Positions 1 to 13,264 of a DNA stretch of 64,000 nucleotides are shown piece by piece. The notes below the pieces were generated by a model. It made no database searches and was not told the origin of the DNA. It worked only from the letters and a program-made list of their open reading frames with translations. Origin of the DNA: Balanoglossus misakiensis (Eukaryota > Hemichordata); contig CM082598.2 of the NCBI GenBank assembly GCA_040954595.2, forward strand, positions 10,044,001 through 10,108,000, given 5' to 3'. The position numbers were made by a program, and so were the translations under genes. Positions within the stretch are counted from its first letter, which is position 1, and each line of letters begins with the position of its first letter.

Positions 1-487
1 TGCGTTGGCCGAATTTGCTCAAATTTTGACAGGGAATTGTGTATGACCCATCCAACAAAACGCTAGTTTTGTTTGTCGATAAAGTGTCCCTGGCGGGAAT
101 AAACTCTGATTCAATACAACTCACCGTGAATTTGATCAAATTTTCTGAAAATCTAACTTTTAAACGCTGTTACTCCTCAATGGAAGCAGATAACGCAAAA
201 CAAAATTAGCGTTTTTTTGCACGTGTAGTCTAGTTTTGAATGACATATTAAGATGCAAGATGCATGGTCAACTTTTTTACCTATTTTAAATTTCATGACA
301 TAATATCAAAAAATGGTTTTTTTCACCCCAAATCGCCACCATTTCCGGGGATCAATAATATTTGCAACTCAAACAAAAGTTCAAAATCTCAGCTTCCAGA
401 ATATATATGGTTCATGGGGGTTTTAACTTTTTCTTTGATGAGAAATAGGCCTCTGAAAAAGTCTCGACGGTTGCATGCAGTGCCACC
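1..487. mobile_element. TTAA-flanked element, copy 1, cut by window start
   Basis: This matches 5950-6436 at a constant offset of 5949, ending in GTGCCACC followed by TTAA at 488-491. It differs from copy 2 by a few bases (for example gtagtctag against gtactctag, and ggttcatggg against ggtttatggg). The left third of the element lies outside the window. Confidence 0.85.
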
Positions 488-490
488 TTA

Positions 491-3400
491 ATTATAACAC
501 ACACACCCAGTTTTTTCAATAGTCCTGCTTGAAAGATCACAGAGTGTCTTTGGCTACTGAAAAGCACCACCACAATGAGAGATAACTCACAACACCGAAG
601 AGTAAATCTCTAAAGTTGTAATTTAAACCAAGTATGGAAATTGGGATGTACGGTAGCTTTGATGAGGAATAATTCTAGAGTTACAACATACCTCATGCTG
701 TTGACTGGTATACCAAAGGACTGCACAAACAAGACCAACTGAGCTGGTTCCAAGTCTTCCAGGGCTGAAAAAAATGACAAATTCAGGATGAAAACAACAA
801 AAGTTTGGTGAGAAAAGATCCCAAGTTGAATTGACACACAGATTGGCAGATATTTCCACGAAATATCACACGTAAATGGTGCAACAACAGATTAACCGAT
901 CAGGCCATGACAAATACTGCACCTCTTCACAAAAACTGCTGGGTTGCAATTTATAGCATAAAATTACTGTAAAACAGGAAATTTTTGTGATATCACAAGA
1001 GAGCTGACTATTCCATTGCTCACATTGTTTCTTTGCGACCATTTATTTTCACGTTTTTTGGCTCTCACGAAATTCGCAAAAATTTCCCCTTTTACAATAG
1101 TATGGTTGGATCTATACAATGTATACATTGAATGGGGATGAACACTGGACAGTGGAGCATTCTATATTAAAATTTGGGAAAACATTGAAGCCATATTAAG
1201 GTCATACTTGATTAAGCTGAAAGTCGGCACAGAATAAATTTGAAATTCAATTGGCTACAAAAATTGACTTTTCTGCCATTCTGAGATCTCCATGCTGAGC
1301 TCAATTATGTTGCTGCTTCATATAGTGGTCAGCAATAAAAACTTACTACTGTTACAGTGGTTATACATGTAACTCTTATTAAATGTTTTTTTTTCTTGTT
1401 TTATCATGAAATCTGACAATATCACGAAATCTGACTGTGGGTGGCACGACAGAATAAAACTGGTTTTCGTCTCAACTTTTGTACATGTAGTGATACAATG
1501 AAAGAATGACAGAGAAACTGCTAACAGACAGATTATTATATATTTTTTTACCTTTTCATGTCACTTTTATAAAACACTGCATGGCAACAAATGTGAACCA
1601 TGAACAATTTGCAAGACAATGAACTAGAAGTTGAACGAGATTTGAAGACCTGCTCTGGAAGTAATTGATTGACACTCACCCATGAGTAAGATTCCGCATG
1701 GGGCTGTGTGGCTTTCTTCAAGTAATTGTAGAATATATGTAACATGGATGTCAGTGTACATAGTGTTGGTCTGGTCGGCACTGGTGTCTCTACACAGCAT
1801 GGAGCTGAGTATGGTGGGCCTTTCTACAATCAACTGAGCTAAATGTGACAATGTGTAATTAAAGAGAAATATACAGTCAGTGGAGTAAAGGGTATAACAC
1901 AATCATACTGATGGAATTCTCACTACCTGAAATAGGTTTTTGCTACCTAGGTGAGTGATGAATAAAGGTCTAATGTCCTCTCTGATATAACATACTAGTG
2001 TATGGTAAATGTCTTTCAGAGATCTACACATTAAAGGGACAAACTCTCTACAGTTAATTCATTTTGGGGAGATTTTTACTCTCATATCCTACAAACGGGA
2101 TGGAAGTTGTGTGTGGTCGAACATTGATTCACTATATATCCACATGTAGAATAACATAAATGGTGTCTTGTATCAAACATAATGTATGGAAAAAGGGCAG
2201 CGAGAGAGAGACTTTGTCCCTTTAAATATCATAGCTGGCATACAGTTATAAATATGCATTTTTTGATTTATGTCTTGCAAGTACAAAACTGTTCTTTATT
2301 AAAAAGAAATACAGACAAGGTGATCCCAGGAACATAAAACCCAAAACTCAAAGCTACCAGACAGATGAGTCTTGAGATAAACTTGGACTTACTTGTCAAT
2401 CAATCTGGACTGCTCTTGTAACAACAACTCACTCAATGCTTCACTGGTGCTGGATGATTTTGTTGGCACTTGCATAGCAACAGATAAGGCTTTATTCAGA
2501 AACTCTTCTAGTTGGCTGGAATTGGCGCCTGTCAGCTGGTGATACACTGCATATGGTGCAAAGTCAAACAAAATTCACCCAATCATAAAATGTATCATTA
2601 ACATGATCATACCATAAAAAATGTGAATGAATTACAATTATAGCGTGCGCATATTGAATCATACGAAATCACACCAAATAACGCGAGACTTAGAAATAAC
2701 ATTACATGTGTATGGTGCCACTTAAACGACACCATTTATTCTTTTTGAGCCTAAATCATGTTTTAGACTTTACCTTTCTATAACATGTCTCTATCTACAG
2801 CCATCCGTCCCTCAGTGACGGCTTCAATGATTTCACTCACTTCATCCAAGTTGCCACCACTGGCTTTGATGGGACTTTTCTCACTGCTCAGGGATTTCGC
2901 TGGAAGGAAGGACGTAAGACTGGAATTAAGGCATACGTCCCTACATAAAGGGAGGACATTTGGACATGATACCACAAATGGTTAATGGAGTTTCTGGGAA
3001 GGTTTTCAAATTCCAGGAATTTCCAGGAGTGTACGAATCCAGTTAAGAATTCTTTATGTCATGTGATCTGGCCATGTGACCTCCAGCATTGTCATTTCCA
3101 GGTGACGGCAAACAACATAGTGGCATCCAGTAAAAGTTTTCCACGTATGTAAGTACTTAAGAACCGCCAGACATGTAACATGTATCAGGTATAGTACCTC
3201 ATCAGCCTCATGGCATTTTGTCTGCACAGTCTTTGTCTGCACCACGTTGCTGAAGTTGCCTGTCATCTGGAAAATTGAATGCCAATGTATTTGCGCTTGA
3301 GCTCGTCTGGCGTCTTTTGATATCAAAGAATAAATGCATTGTACAAACTTGAAACTATGTAGAATTTTTCTATTTATCCTGTGTGATATAGTGAAAACGC

Positions 3401-6400
3401 TCAAGTTACAGTTTGTGTATGGTTTTGAGAATTATTTCACTGCTTGAGGTAAGTGAAATAAACAGCTCACCTTGTTGTCTGTTGACTTTTTCATACTGGT
3501 TGAGAAGTTTTGTAAACACACTGTTTTCAGACTTTGATGAACTCAAAATTGCAGACACTAGCTGGACAAATCTCATCATATCTTCCTTCTTTTCAAGATG
3601 TTTCTAAATGATATAAAGGAGTGAGAGTGAGAATTGTGCATGATTATGTCAGTTTTGAACTTTCATGTCTGTTTTGGACTGAGAGCTGTTGAATGAGAGA
3701 GAGAGAGGGAGAGAGAGATCGCGCTCGAACAATCAGGGGGTCACGCAGACGTAATCTTTTCATTGGCGTGATACTGATATCACCACGTAACTTGCAATTC
3801 CCAAGAGTGCGACTGTACGTACGTAAACTGTATCAAATTCAACTCATTCACGTCATATGAGAGGAGGTATACCGTGCGAATGCGAGCGCTGGGGGAACCG
3901 GGTACCGCCTACTTGAAATGGACCTCTTCCCTTAGTGAAGTCAAATAATCATAATTATCTATCATGTAAGAAGTCAAAAATGTAAGAGAATGTTTTAATA
4001 AATATGTCAACTTATTATTTATATTCCCCTGTATATATTCCCCTGTAAATGTCTCATAATTTGAGGAATAATATTTTGGAAGCTGAACGGAAGTTGCAAC
4101 TCAAATCAAATTTCAACTTCTCCAATATATGGAATAACACTATAAGCCTACTGACTTGAGAAACTCAAATTGAATTTCAAATTCTCGAACAAACGAAAAT
4201 ATGTTTGAATGTAAGTAATCTTACTATAAAATTGACATGCAATTACCTGTGCGTTCTAAAGGACATATGGCGGCGCTCTTTTTTTCGCGTGCGCCACGCA
4301 CTGAAAATCTGTGATTGGCTAGATCTCAAGTTTACCATGGTAACTGTAGTTAAATTACCATAGGTGACAATATACCTTAACATATCATATTTCTTCTGGG
4401 AAGTGTAATTGTTTTAAGATCAAATATTACATGTACATACCAATTGTATGCCTCTCAGATATTGTCTTTCCGTTGATGCACTCACTTTGTGCTCACCAAT
4501 ACTGAATAGCTGTAAATATAATCAAAGGAGAAGAAATCACTCACTCATTAGCAATGATACTGCAAAAGTGGAAGTGACTGATTTTGAGTCTGAAGTTGGA
4601 AAAGAGTCCCAGTACAGTGTAGAGAGGTTTCCAGATTAGGTAGATTTTGCTGTCCAACCATTTTCACACAACGGCCATAAAACTTAAAGAAGAACTATTA
4701 AATTACCCAGCCTGATAAGTTTTGTGGTGTTTGGAAAGTCGTCCATGTCTGATGACACAAGATCAGCTTTTGATTGTAACATGAGACATGATCAGTTGTG
4801 TTTTGGTTCAAAAGAACATGACCTGGTTTAAGAAGCCTTGCAACTTCAGGTGACTACAGAAGGAGCTATACTGTGCCCATTGGCCTTGATTTGACTGAGA
4901 AACCATGATTTACTGAAAAGCCACTTGGAAAAGGGTCCACTTTATTTCTAAACCAAACTTACCTTCAGGAAGATCATCTTGGCTGACTCTTGACTATCTA
5001 CAGTGACTTTTCTTTCATCCATCTTGGCTGCAACATCTTTCTTTTCATCCACCTGCATTGCCTCACTTTTCTCCTCTTTCTTTTCCTCATCTGCAAATAA
5101 AAATTGTGTTATGTCCAGGAAATATTATTTACTTTCTGAGAAGAAACTGGAATATCTAGCTTTGCAAATCAGTTAGTGAAATAAGAGAACGCAAACAATT
5201 AATTGTCATGAAATAGTCACCTCTGTTAATATCGCGAAAAATTTCCCATCACAAAAATTACCAAGATTACAGTAACCTAAAAATATAAAATCCTAATAAT
5301 GTCCAAAGTTGAAGAATTCTATATGTATGACTTAACTTTTGAGACACTATTTCACAACACAAATACTAGTACCTTTGTTCTCTTTATCCAGGAATGAATT
5401 TTTTTCCACCTTCTGCTCCTCTCATCTGTTGAACTTCCACTAACTGAGCCATGTATCCTTTGTCAACCACAGCCTGTTCCATACTGTACAGATCTTGTCT
5501 GCAGGCCATGTCGAGATGCTGCAGTAGTTTGCTGTGAAAAGAAACAGAAGTGTTACATGTGTATGTGTGTTACAGGGCCAGATCACGGCACATCATGACA
5601 AAATCTTTGTGAATATGGTGCTAGCATCATGTTTATAGCAGATCATGTGTATTCATACTTGTGGGCCAAATGACCTTAATATGTGGTTTGTTGTATGACT
5701 TAAGGTGGCATTTCATGAAAAGTTGTGATTTTTGCCAAATTTTACTTTTTTACATAAATCGGTAGGCCTAATACTGACCCACAACCTGACTAATACGTCT
5801 TGGCGGAAATGGTGCATAATCACCCCAAAATAGCACTTTTCTGAATGAGTTCACAGCTTAACAAATAGGTGTCAACAATGCAAATAGCCGTTTTTCTCAG
5901 TTTGCATTTTCGCTGCTCTTGACAACTTCGGACTAAAATAGCTTCGCCCTGCGTTGGCCGAATTTGCTCAAATTTTGATAGGGAATTGTGTATGACCCAT
6001 CCAACAAAACGCTAGTTTTGTTTGTCGATAAAGTGTCCCTGGCGGGAATAAACTCTGATTCAATACAACTCACCGTGAATTTGATCAAATTTTCTGAAAA
6101 TCTAACTTTTAAACGCTGTTACTCCTCAATGGAAGCAGATAACGCAAAACAAAATTAGCGTTTTTTTGCACGTGTACTCTAGTTTTGAATGACATATTAA
6201 GATGCAAGATGCATGGTCAACTTTTTTACCTATTTTAAATTTCATGACATAATATCAAAAAATGTTTTTTTTCACCCCAAATCGCCACCATTTCCGGGGA
6301 TCAATAATATTTGCAACTCAAACAAAAGTTCAAAATCTCAGCTTCCAGAATATATATGGTTTATGGGGGTTTTAACTTTTTCTTTGATGAGAAATAGGCC

Positions 6401-6439
6401 TCTGAAAAAGTCTCGACGGTTGCATGCAGTGCCACCTTA
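491..6439 (-). pseudogene. INTS1: INTS1 array unit 1 (short type)
   Basis: In plus-strand order the exons are 692-764, 1680-1838, 2393-2546, 2774-2899 (in-frame TAG at 2778-2780), 3471-3603, 4441-4509, 4963-5090 and 5410-5531; all are read on the minus strand. The 180-nt exon seen in full units at the place after 3603 is missing: the sequence jumps from the donor region (acctgt, ending near 4254) straight to gcgttctaaagg. A 446-bp intron block between 2760 and 2766 is also missing. The 733-bp TTAA element closes the unit at 5704-6436. This unit has the same layout as unit 5. Confidence 0.85.
5704..6436. mobile_element. 733-bp TTAA-flanked non-autonomous DNA element, copy 2
   Basis: TTAA lies on both sides (5700-5703 and 6437-6440). 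The left end is GGTGGCATTTCATG. The reverse complement of the right end is GGTGGCACTGCATG, so the termini are imperfect inverted repeats. Units without the element have a single TTAA here (gacTTAATTATAAC). No long open frame is present, so it is non-autonomous. TTAA targets are typical of the piggyBac and Kolobok superfamilies; I cannot say which. Confidence 0.85.
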
Positions 6440-8326
6440 ATTATAACACACACACCCAGTATTTTTAATAGTCCTGCTTGAAAGATCACAGAGTGTCTTT
6501 GGCTACTGAAAAGCACCACCACAATGAGAGATAACTCACAACACCGAAGAGTAAATCTCTAAAGTTGTAATTTAAACCAAGTATGGAAATTGGGATGTAC
6601 GGTAGCTTTGATGAGGAATAATTCTAGAGTTACAACATACCTCATGCTGTTGACTGGTATACCAAAGGACTGCACAAACAAGACCAACTGAGCTGGTTCC
6701 AAGTCTTCCAGGGCTGAAAAAAATGACAAATTCAGGATGAAAACAACAAAAGTTTGGTGAGAAAAGATCCCAAGTTGAATTGACACACAGATTGGCAGAT
6801 ATTTCCACGAAATATCACATGTAAATGGTGCAACAACAGATTAACCGATCAGGCCATGACAAATACTGCACCTCTTCACAAAAACTGCTGGGTTGCAATT
6901 TATAGCATAAAATTACTGTAAAACAGGAAATTTTTGTGATATCACAAGAGAGCTGACTATTCCATTGCTCACATTGTTTCTTTGCGACCATTTATTTTCA
7001 CGTTTTTTGGCTCTCACGAAATTCGCAAAAATTTCCCCTTTTACAATAGTATGGTTGGATCTATACAATGTATACATTGAATGGGGATGAACACTGGACA
7101 GTGGAGCATTCTATATTAAAATTTGGGAAAACATTGAAGCCATATTAAGGTCATACTTGATTAAGCTGAAAGTCGGCACAGAATCAATTTGAAATTCAAT
7201 TGGCTACAAAAATTGACTTTTCTGCCATTCTGAGATCTCCATGCTGAGCTCAATTATGTTGCTGCTTCATATAGTGGTCTTCTTCAAGTAATTGTAGAAT
7301 ATATGTAACATGGATGTCAGTGTACATAGTGTTGGTCTGGTCGGCACTGGTGTCTCTACACAGCATGGAGCTGAGTATGGTGGGCCTTTCTACAATCAAC
7401 TGAGCTAAATGTGACAATGTGTAATTAAAGAGAAATATACAGTCAGTGGAGTAAAGGGTATAACACAATCATACTGATGGAATTCTCACTACCTGAAATA
7501 GGTTTTTGCTACCTAGGTGAGTGATGAATAAAGGTCTAATGTCCTCTCTGATATAACATACTAGTGTATGGTAAATGTCTTTCAGAGATCTACACATTAA
7601 AGGGACAAACTCTCTACAGTTAATTCATTTTGGGGAGATTTTTACTCTCATATCCTACAAACGGGATGGAAGTTGTGTGTGGTCGAACATTGATTCACTA
7701 TATATCCACATGTAGAATAACATAAATGGTGTCTTGTATCAAACATAATGTATGGAAAAAGGGCAGCGAGAGAGAGACTTTGTCCCTTTAAATATCATAG
7801 CTGGCATACAGTTATAAATATGCATTTTTTGATTTATGTCTTGCAAGTACAAAACTGTTCTTTATTAAAAAGAAATACAGACAAGGTGATCCCAGGAACA
7901 TAAAACCCAAAACTCAAAGCTACCAGACAGATGAGTCTTGAGATAAACTTGGACTTACTTGTCAATCAATCTGGACTGCTCTTGTAACAACAACTCACTC
8001 AATGCTTCACTGGTGCTGGATGATTTTGTTGGCACTTGCATAGCAACAGATAAGGCTTTATTCAGAAACTCTTCTAGTTGGCTGGAATTGGCGCCTGTCA
8101 GCTGGTGATACACTGCATATGGTGCAAAGTCAAACAAAATTCACCCAATCATAAAATGTATCATTAACATGATCATACCATAAAAAATGTGAATGAATTA
8201 CAATTATAGCGTGCGCATATTGAATCATACGAAATCACACCAAATAACGCGAGACTTAGAAATAACATTACATGTGTATGGTGCCACTTAAACGACACCA
8301 TTTATTCTTTTTGAGCCTAAATCATG

Positions 8327-8777
8327 TTTAACCACAACTAGACAACCACAATGACCTTGTGAGAATGAAACCCACCAATAAATACATGTAGATAATCTGA
8401 AGCTATCACAGAAACAGAATGTCTTTGACAAAGTATTGCAAAGCCTTCAGTTGACCGCGAAAAAGTTGACGAAGCATGCATGTGGAAAGTGGAGTGTTGA
8501 TAACAATGTGAATATATGCACGATAGCTTGCTGCGCTCGCACTCAGGTCAAACCTGTTACATATTACCAAAAATGTGGATCTATATAATTAACATTGGGT
8601 CCGTTCCTTCTTATCCCACTCGTGTTTCTGTTTGTTTGGTGAGAATATCTAATAGGTTAGCCCCTTTCACTCCCAGTTCCTTCTTTAGAGGTCCAACCTT
8701 ACCATAGAAAACGATGGGTTTGGACTGGAACATGGCGGTGAAAGGGTTCAGGTGCTTGAGGGAGTGTTAAAAATGCA
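8327..8777. other. Intron block present in full units, absent from short units
   Basis: Units 1 and 5 read catg-tttta-gacttt where full units carry 451 bp, a net difference of 446 bp. The block contains the imperfect inverted repeat at 8657-8750 and no exon I can support. Because most units have it, a deletion in the short units is more likely than an insertion in the rest. Confidence 0.75.
8657..8750. repeat. Small imperfect inverted repeat (MITE-like), one per full unit
   Basis: The left arm TTAGCCCCTTTCACTCCC and the complement of the right arm, TGAACCCTTTCACCGCC, are related over about 17 bases, with a centre of about 60 bp. It looks like an old miniature inverted-repeat element. No clear target duplication is visible, so the call is tentative. 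Equivalents occur in each full unit, for example around 14676-14769. Confidence 0.4.
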
Positions 8778-11700
8778 GACTTTACCTTTCTATAACATGT
8801 CTCTATCTACAGCCATCCGTCCCTCAGTGACGGCTTCAATGATTTCACTCACTTCATCCAAGTTGCCACCACTGGCTTTGATGGGACTTTTCTCACTGCT
8901 CAGGGATTTCGCTGGAAGGAAGGACGTAAGACTGGAATTAAGGCATACGTCCCTACATAAAGGGAGGACATTTGGACATGATACCACAAATGGTTAATGG
9001 AGTTTCTGGGAAGGTTTTCAAATTCCAGGAATTTCCAGGAGTGTACGAATCCAGTTAAGAATTCTTTATGTCATGTGATCTGGCCATGTGACCTCCAGCA
9101 TTGTCATTTCCAGGTGACGGCAAACAACATAGTGGCATCCAGTAAAAGTTTTCCACGTATGTAAGTACTTAAGAACCGCCAGACATGTAACATGTATCAG
9201 GTATAGTACCTCATCAGCCTCATGGCATTTTGTCTGCACAGTCTTTGTCTGCACCACGTTGCTGAAGTTGCCTGTCATCTGGAAAATTGAATGCCAACAT
9301 ATTTGCGCTTGAGCGCGTCTGGCGTCTTTTGATATCAAAGAATAAATGCATTGTACAAACTTGAAACTATGTAGAATTTTTCTATTTATCCTGTGTGATA
9401 TAGTGAAAACGCTCAAGTTACAGTTTGTGTATGGTTTTGAGAATTATTTCACTGCTTAAGGTAAGTGAAATAAACAGCTCACCTTGTTGTCTGTTGACTT
9501 TTTCATACTGGTTGAGAAGTTTTGTAAACACACTGTTTTCAGACTTTGATGAACTCAAAATTGCAGACACTAGCTGGACAAATCTCATCATATCTTCCTT
9601 CTTTTCAAGATGTTTCTAAATGATATAAAGGAGTGAGAGTGAGAATTGTGCATGATTATGTCAGTTTTGAACTTTCATGTCTGTTTTGGACTGAGAGCTG
9701 TTGAATGAGAGAGAGAGAGGGAGAGAGAGATCGCGCTCGAACAATCAGGGGGTCACGCAGACGTAATCTTTTCATTGGCGTGATACTGATATCACCACGT
9801 AACTTGCAATTCCCAAGAGTGCGACTGTACGTACGTAAACTGTATCAAATTCAACTCATTCACGTCATATGAGAGGAGGTATACCGTGCGAATGCAAGCG
9901 CTGGGGGAACCGGGTACCGCCTACTTGAAATGGACCTCTTCCCTTAGTGAAGTCAAATAATCATAATTATCTATCATGTAAGAAGTCAAAAATGTAAGAG
10001 AATGTTTTAATAAATATGTCAACTTATTATTTATATTCCCCTGTATATATTCCCCTGTAAATGTCTCATAATTTGAGGAATAATATTTTGGAAGCTGAAC
10101 GGAAGTTGCAACTCAAATCAAATTTCAACTTCTCCAATATATGGAATAACACTATAAGCCTACTGACTTGAGAAACTCAAATTGAATTTCAAATTCTCGA
10201 ACAAACGAAAATATGTTTGAATGTAAGTAATCTTACTATAAAATTGACATGCAATTACCTGTCGTTGGTGAAGCAAACTGAACAATGGACATGACAAATG
10301 ATGTTTTCTGTGTAGATTATAAATAAACTGACTCTCATCACTTGATGTTAGGATTTCTTGCATTGCCAGAATGATGTGATCACCAGAATTCTCTGATGAA
10401 TCAAACAATTTCAGCCTGGAGATTTCCCTGGACAGTGTCTGTGTGAGAAATGATGGCAAAATATTAATATCATTTATTAGGAAACCTGGCCAGTCACTGA
10501 GAAATCTGTCGGCCTTTACAAAGTATAGTTCATAATCTTCTCATAAAATGATAAAGTTGCCGCAAAGGTATACAGTCACCTATAATTTACATACGCCCAT
10601 ATATGGCTGAAATGGCGTATTTGAGCGTTCTAAAGGACATATGGCGGCGCTCTTTTTTTCGCGTGTGCCACCCACTGAAAATCTGTGATTGGCTAGATCT
10701 CAAGTTTACCATGGTAACTGTAGTTAAATTACCATAGGTGACAATATACCTTAACATATCATATTTCTTCTGGGAAGTGTAATTGTTTTAAGATCAAATA
10801 TTACATGTACATACCAATTGTATGCCTCTCAGATATTGTCTTTCCGTTGATGCACTCACTTTGTGCTCACCAATACTGAATAGCTGTAAATATAATCAAA
10901 GGAGAAGAAATCACTCACTCATTAGCAATGATACTGCAAAAGTGGAAGTGACTGATTTTGAGTATGAAGTTGGAAAAGAGTCCCAGTACAGTGTAGAGAG
11001 GTTTCCAGATTAGGTAGATTTTGCTGTCCAACCATTTTCACACAACGGCCATAAAACTTAAAGAAGAACTATTAAATTACCCAGCCTGATAAGTTTTGTG
11101 GTGTTTGGAAAGTCGTCCATGTCTGATGACACAAGATCAGCTTTTGATTGTAACATGAGACATGATCAGTTGTGTTTTGGTTCAAAAGAACATGACCTGG
11201 TTTAAGAAGCCTTGCAACTTCAGGTGACTACAGAAGGAGCTATACTGTGCCCATTGGCCTTGATTTGACTGAGAAACCATGATTTACTGAAAAGCCACTT
11301 GGAAAAGGGTCCACTTTATTTCTAAACCAAACTTACCTTCAGGAAGATCATCTTGGCTGACTCTTGACTATCTACAGTGACTTTTCTTGCATCCATCTTG
11401 GCTGCAACATCTTTCTTTTCATCCACCTGCATTGCCTCACTTTTCTCCTCTTTCTTTTCCTCATCTGCAAATAAAAATTGTGTTATGTCCAGGAAATATT
11501 ATTTACTTTCTGAGAAGAAACTGGAATATCTAGCTTTGCAAATCAGTTAGTGAAATAAGAGAACGCAAACAATTAATTGTCATGAAATAGTCACCTCTGT
11601 TAATATCGCGAAAAATTTCCCATCACAAAAATTACCAAGATTACAGTAACCTAAAAATATAAAATCCTAATAATGTCCAAAGTTGAAGAATTCTATATGT

Positions 11701-12277
11701 ATGACTTAACTTTTGAGACACTATTTCACAACACAAATACTAGTACCTTTGTTCTCTTTATCCAGGAATGAATTTTTTTCCACCTTCTGCTCCTCTCATC
11801 TGTTGAACTTCCACTAACTGAGCCATGTATCCTTTGTAAACCACAGCCTGTTCCATACTGTACAGATCTTGTCTGCAGGCCATGTCGAGATGCTGCAGTA
11901 GTTTGCTGTGAAAAGAAACAGAAGTGTTACATGTGTATGTGTGTTACAGGGCCAGATCACGGCACATCATGACAAAATCTTTGTGAATATGGTGCTAGCA
12001 TCATGTTTATAGCAGATCATGTGTATTCATACTTGTGGGCCAAATGACCTTAATATGTGGTTTGTTGTATGACTTAATTATAACACACACACCCAGTTTT
12101 TTTAATAGTCCTGCTTGAAAGATCACAGAGTGTCTTTGGCTACTGAAAAGCACCACCACAATGAGAGATAACTCACAACACCGAAGAGTAAATCTCTAAA
12201 GTTGTAATTTAAACCAAGTATGGAAATTGGGATGTACGGTAGCTTTGATGAGGAATAATTCTAGAGTTACAACATAC

Positions 12278-12350
12278 CTCATGCTGTTGACTGGTATACC
12301 AAAGGACTGCACAAACAAGACCAACTGAGCTGGTTCCAAGTCTTCCAGGG
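12278..12350 (-). pseudogene. INTS1: INTS1 exon copy, reading ALEDLEPAQLVLFVQSFGIP
   Basis: This exon is 73 nt, with acceptor ttttttcag and donor gtatgt. It enters in phase 1 and leaves in phase 2. The peptide is an almost direct match to the segment of animal INTS1 that I remember as DLAPDQLKLFVQSLGIPVSS. It was the first anchor for identifying the gene. The upstream exon (13265-13423) ends in phase 1 and so joins it directly, giving LLM-A-LED. Equivalent copies are at 692, 6641, 18297, 28105, 34054, 40074, 46093, 52114 and 58136 (low ends). Confidence 0.88.
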
Positions 12351-13264
12351 CTGAAAAAAATGACAAATTCAGGATGAAAACAACAAAAGTTTGGTGAGAA
12401 AAGATCCCAAGTTGAATTGACACACAGATTGGCAGATATTTCCACGAAATATCACATGTAAATGGTGCAACAACAGATTAACCGATCAGGCCATGACAAA
12501 TACTGCACCTCTTCACAAAAACTGCTGGGTTGCAATTTATAGCATAAAATTACTGTAAAACAGGAAATTTTTGTGATATCACAAGAGAGCTGACTATTCC
12601 ATTGCTCACATTGTTTCTTTGCGACCATTTATTTTCACGTTTTTTGGCTCTCACGAAATTCGCAAAAATTTCCCCTTTTACAATAGTATGGTTGGATCTA
12701 TACAATGTATACATTGAATGGGGATGAACACTGGACAGTGGAGCATTCTATATTAAAATTTGGGAAAACATTGAAGCCATATTAAGGTCATACTTGATTA
12801 AGCTGAAAGTCGGCACAGAATAAATTTGAAATTCAATTGGCTACAAAAATTGACTTTTCTGCCATTCTGAGATCTCCATGCTGAGCTCAATTATGTTGCT
12901 GCTTCATATAGTGGTCAGCAATAAAAACTTACTACTGTTACAGTGGTTATACATGTAACTCTTATTAAATGTTTTTTTTCTTGTTTTATCATGAAATCTG
13001 ACAATATCACGAAATCTGACTGTGGGTAGCAGGACAGAATAAAACTGGTTTTCGTCTCAACTTTTGTACATGTAGTGATACAATGAAAGAATGACAGAGA
13101 AACTGCTAACAGACAGATTATTATATATTTTTTTACCTTTTCATGTCACTTTTATAAAACACTGCATGGCAACAAATGTGAACCATGAACAATTTGCAAG
13201 ACAATGAACTAGAAGTTGAACGAGATTTGAAGACCTGCTCTGGAAGTAATTGATTGACACTCAC

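Larger units (their letters stand above)
6440..12076 (-). pseudogene. INTS1: INTS1 array unit 2 (internal deletion)
   Basis: Exons are 6641-6713, a truncated one from about 7279 to 7404, then 7959-8112, 8786-8911 (TAG at 8790-8792), 9483-9615, 10259-10438, 10815-10883, 11337-11464 and 11784-11905. About 380 bp is deleted at 7278/7279. The deletion joins intron sequence (atatagtggtc) to the middle of the second exon and removes its splice donor. The exon at 11784-11905 has TAC where most units have GAC, an Asp to Tyr change in the part of the protein that reads VVDKGYMAQL. Unit 7 has the same change. Confidence 0.85.

Noticed and set aside
8600-8770. Minus-strand open stretch reading FQSKPIVFYGKVGPLKKELG
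   Set aside because: It lies across the imperfect inverted repeat, has no matching splice phase with INTS1 exons, and is absent from short units. It is more likely repeat sequence than an exon.
13133-13160. A 25-nt mini-exon reading VFYKSDMKR with cag and gtaaaa borders
   Set aside because: It would leave in phase 2, while the next exon needs phase 1. The flanking exons join each other directly in phase 1, so it is probably intron.
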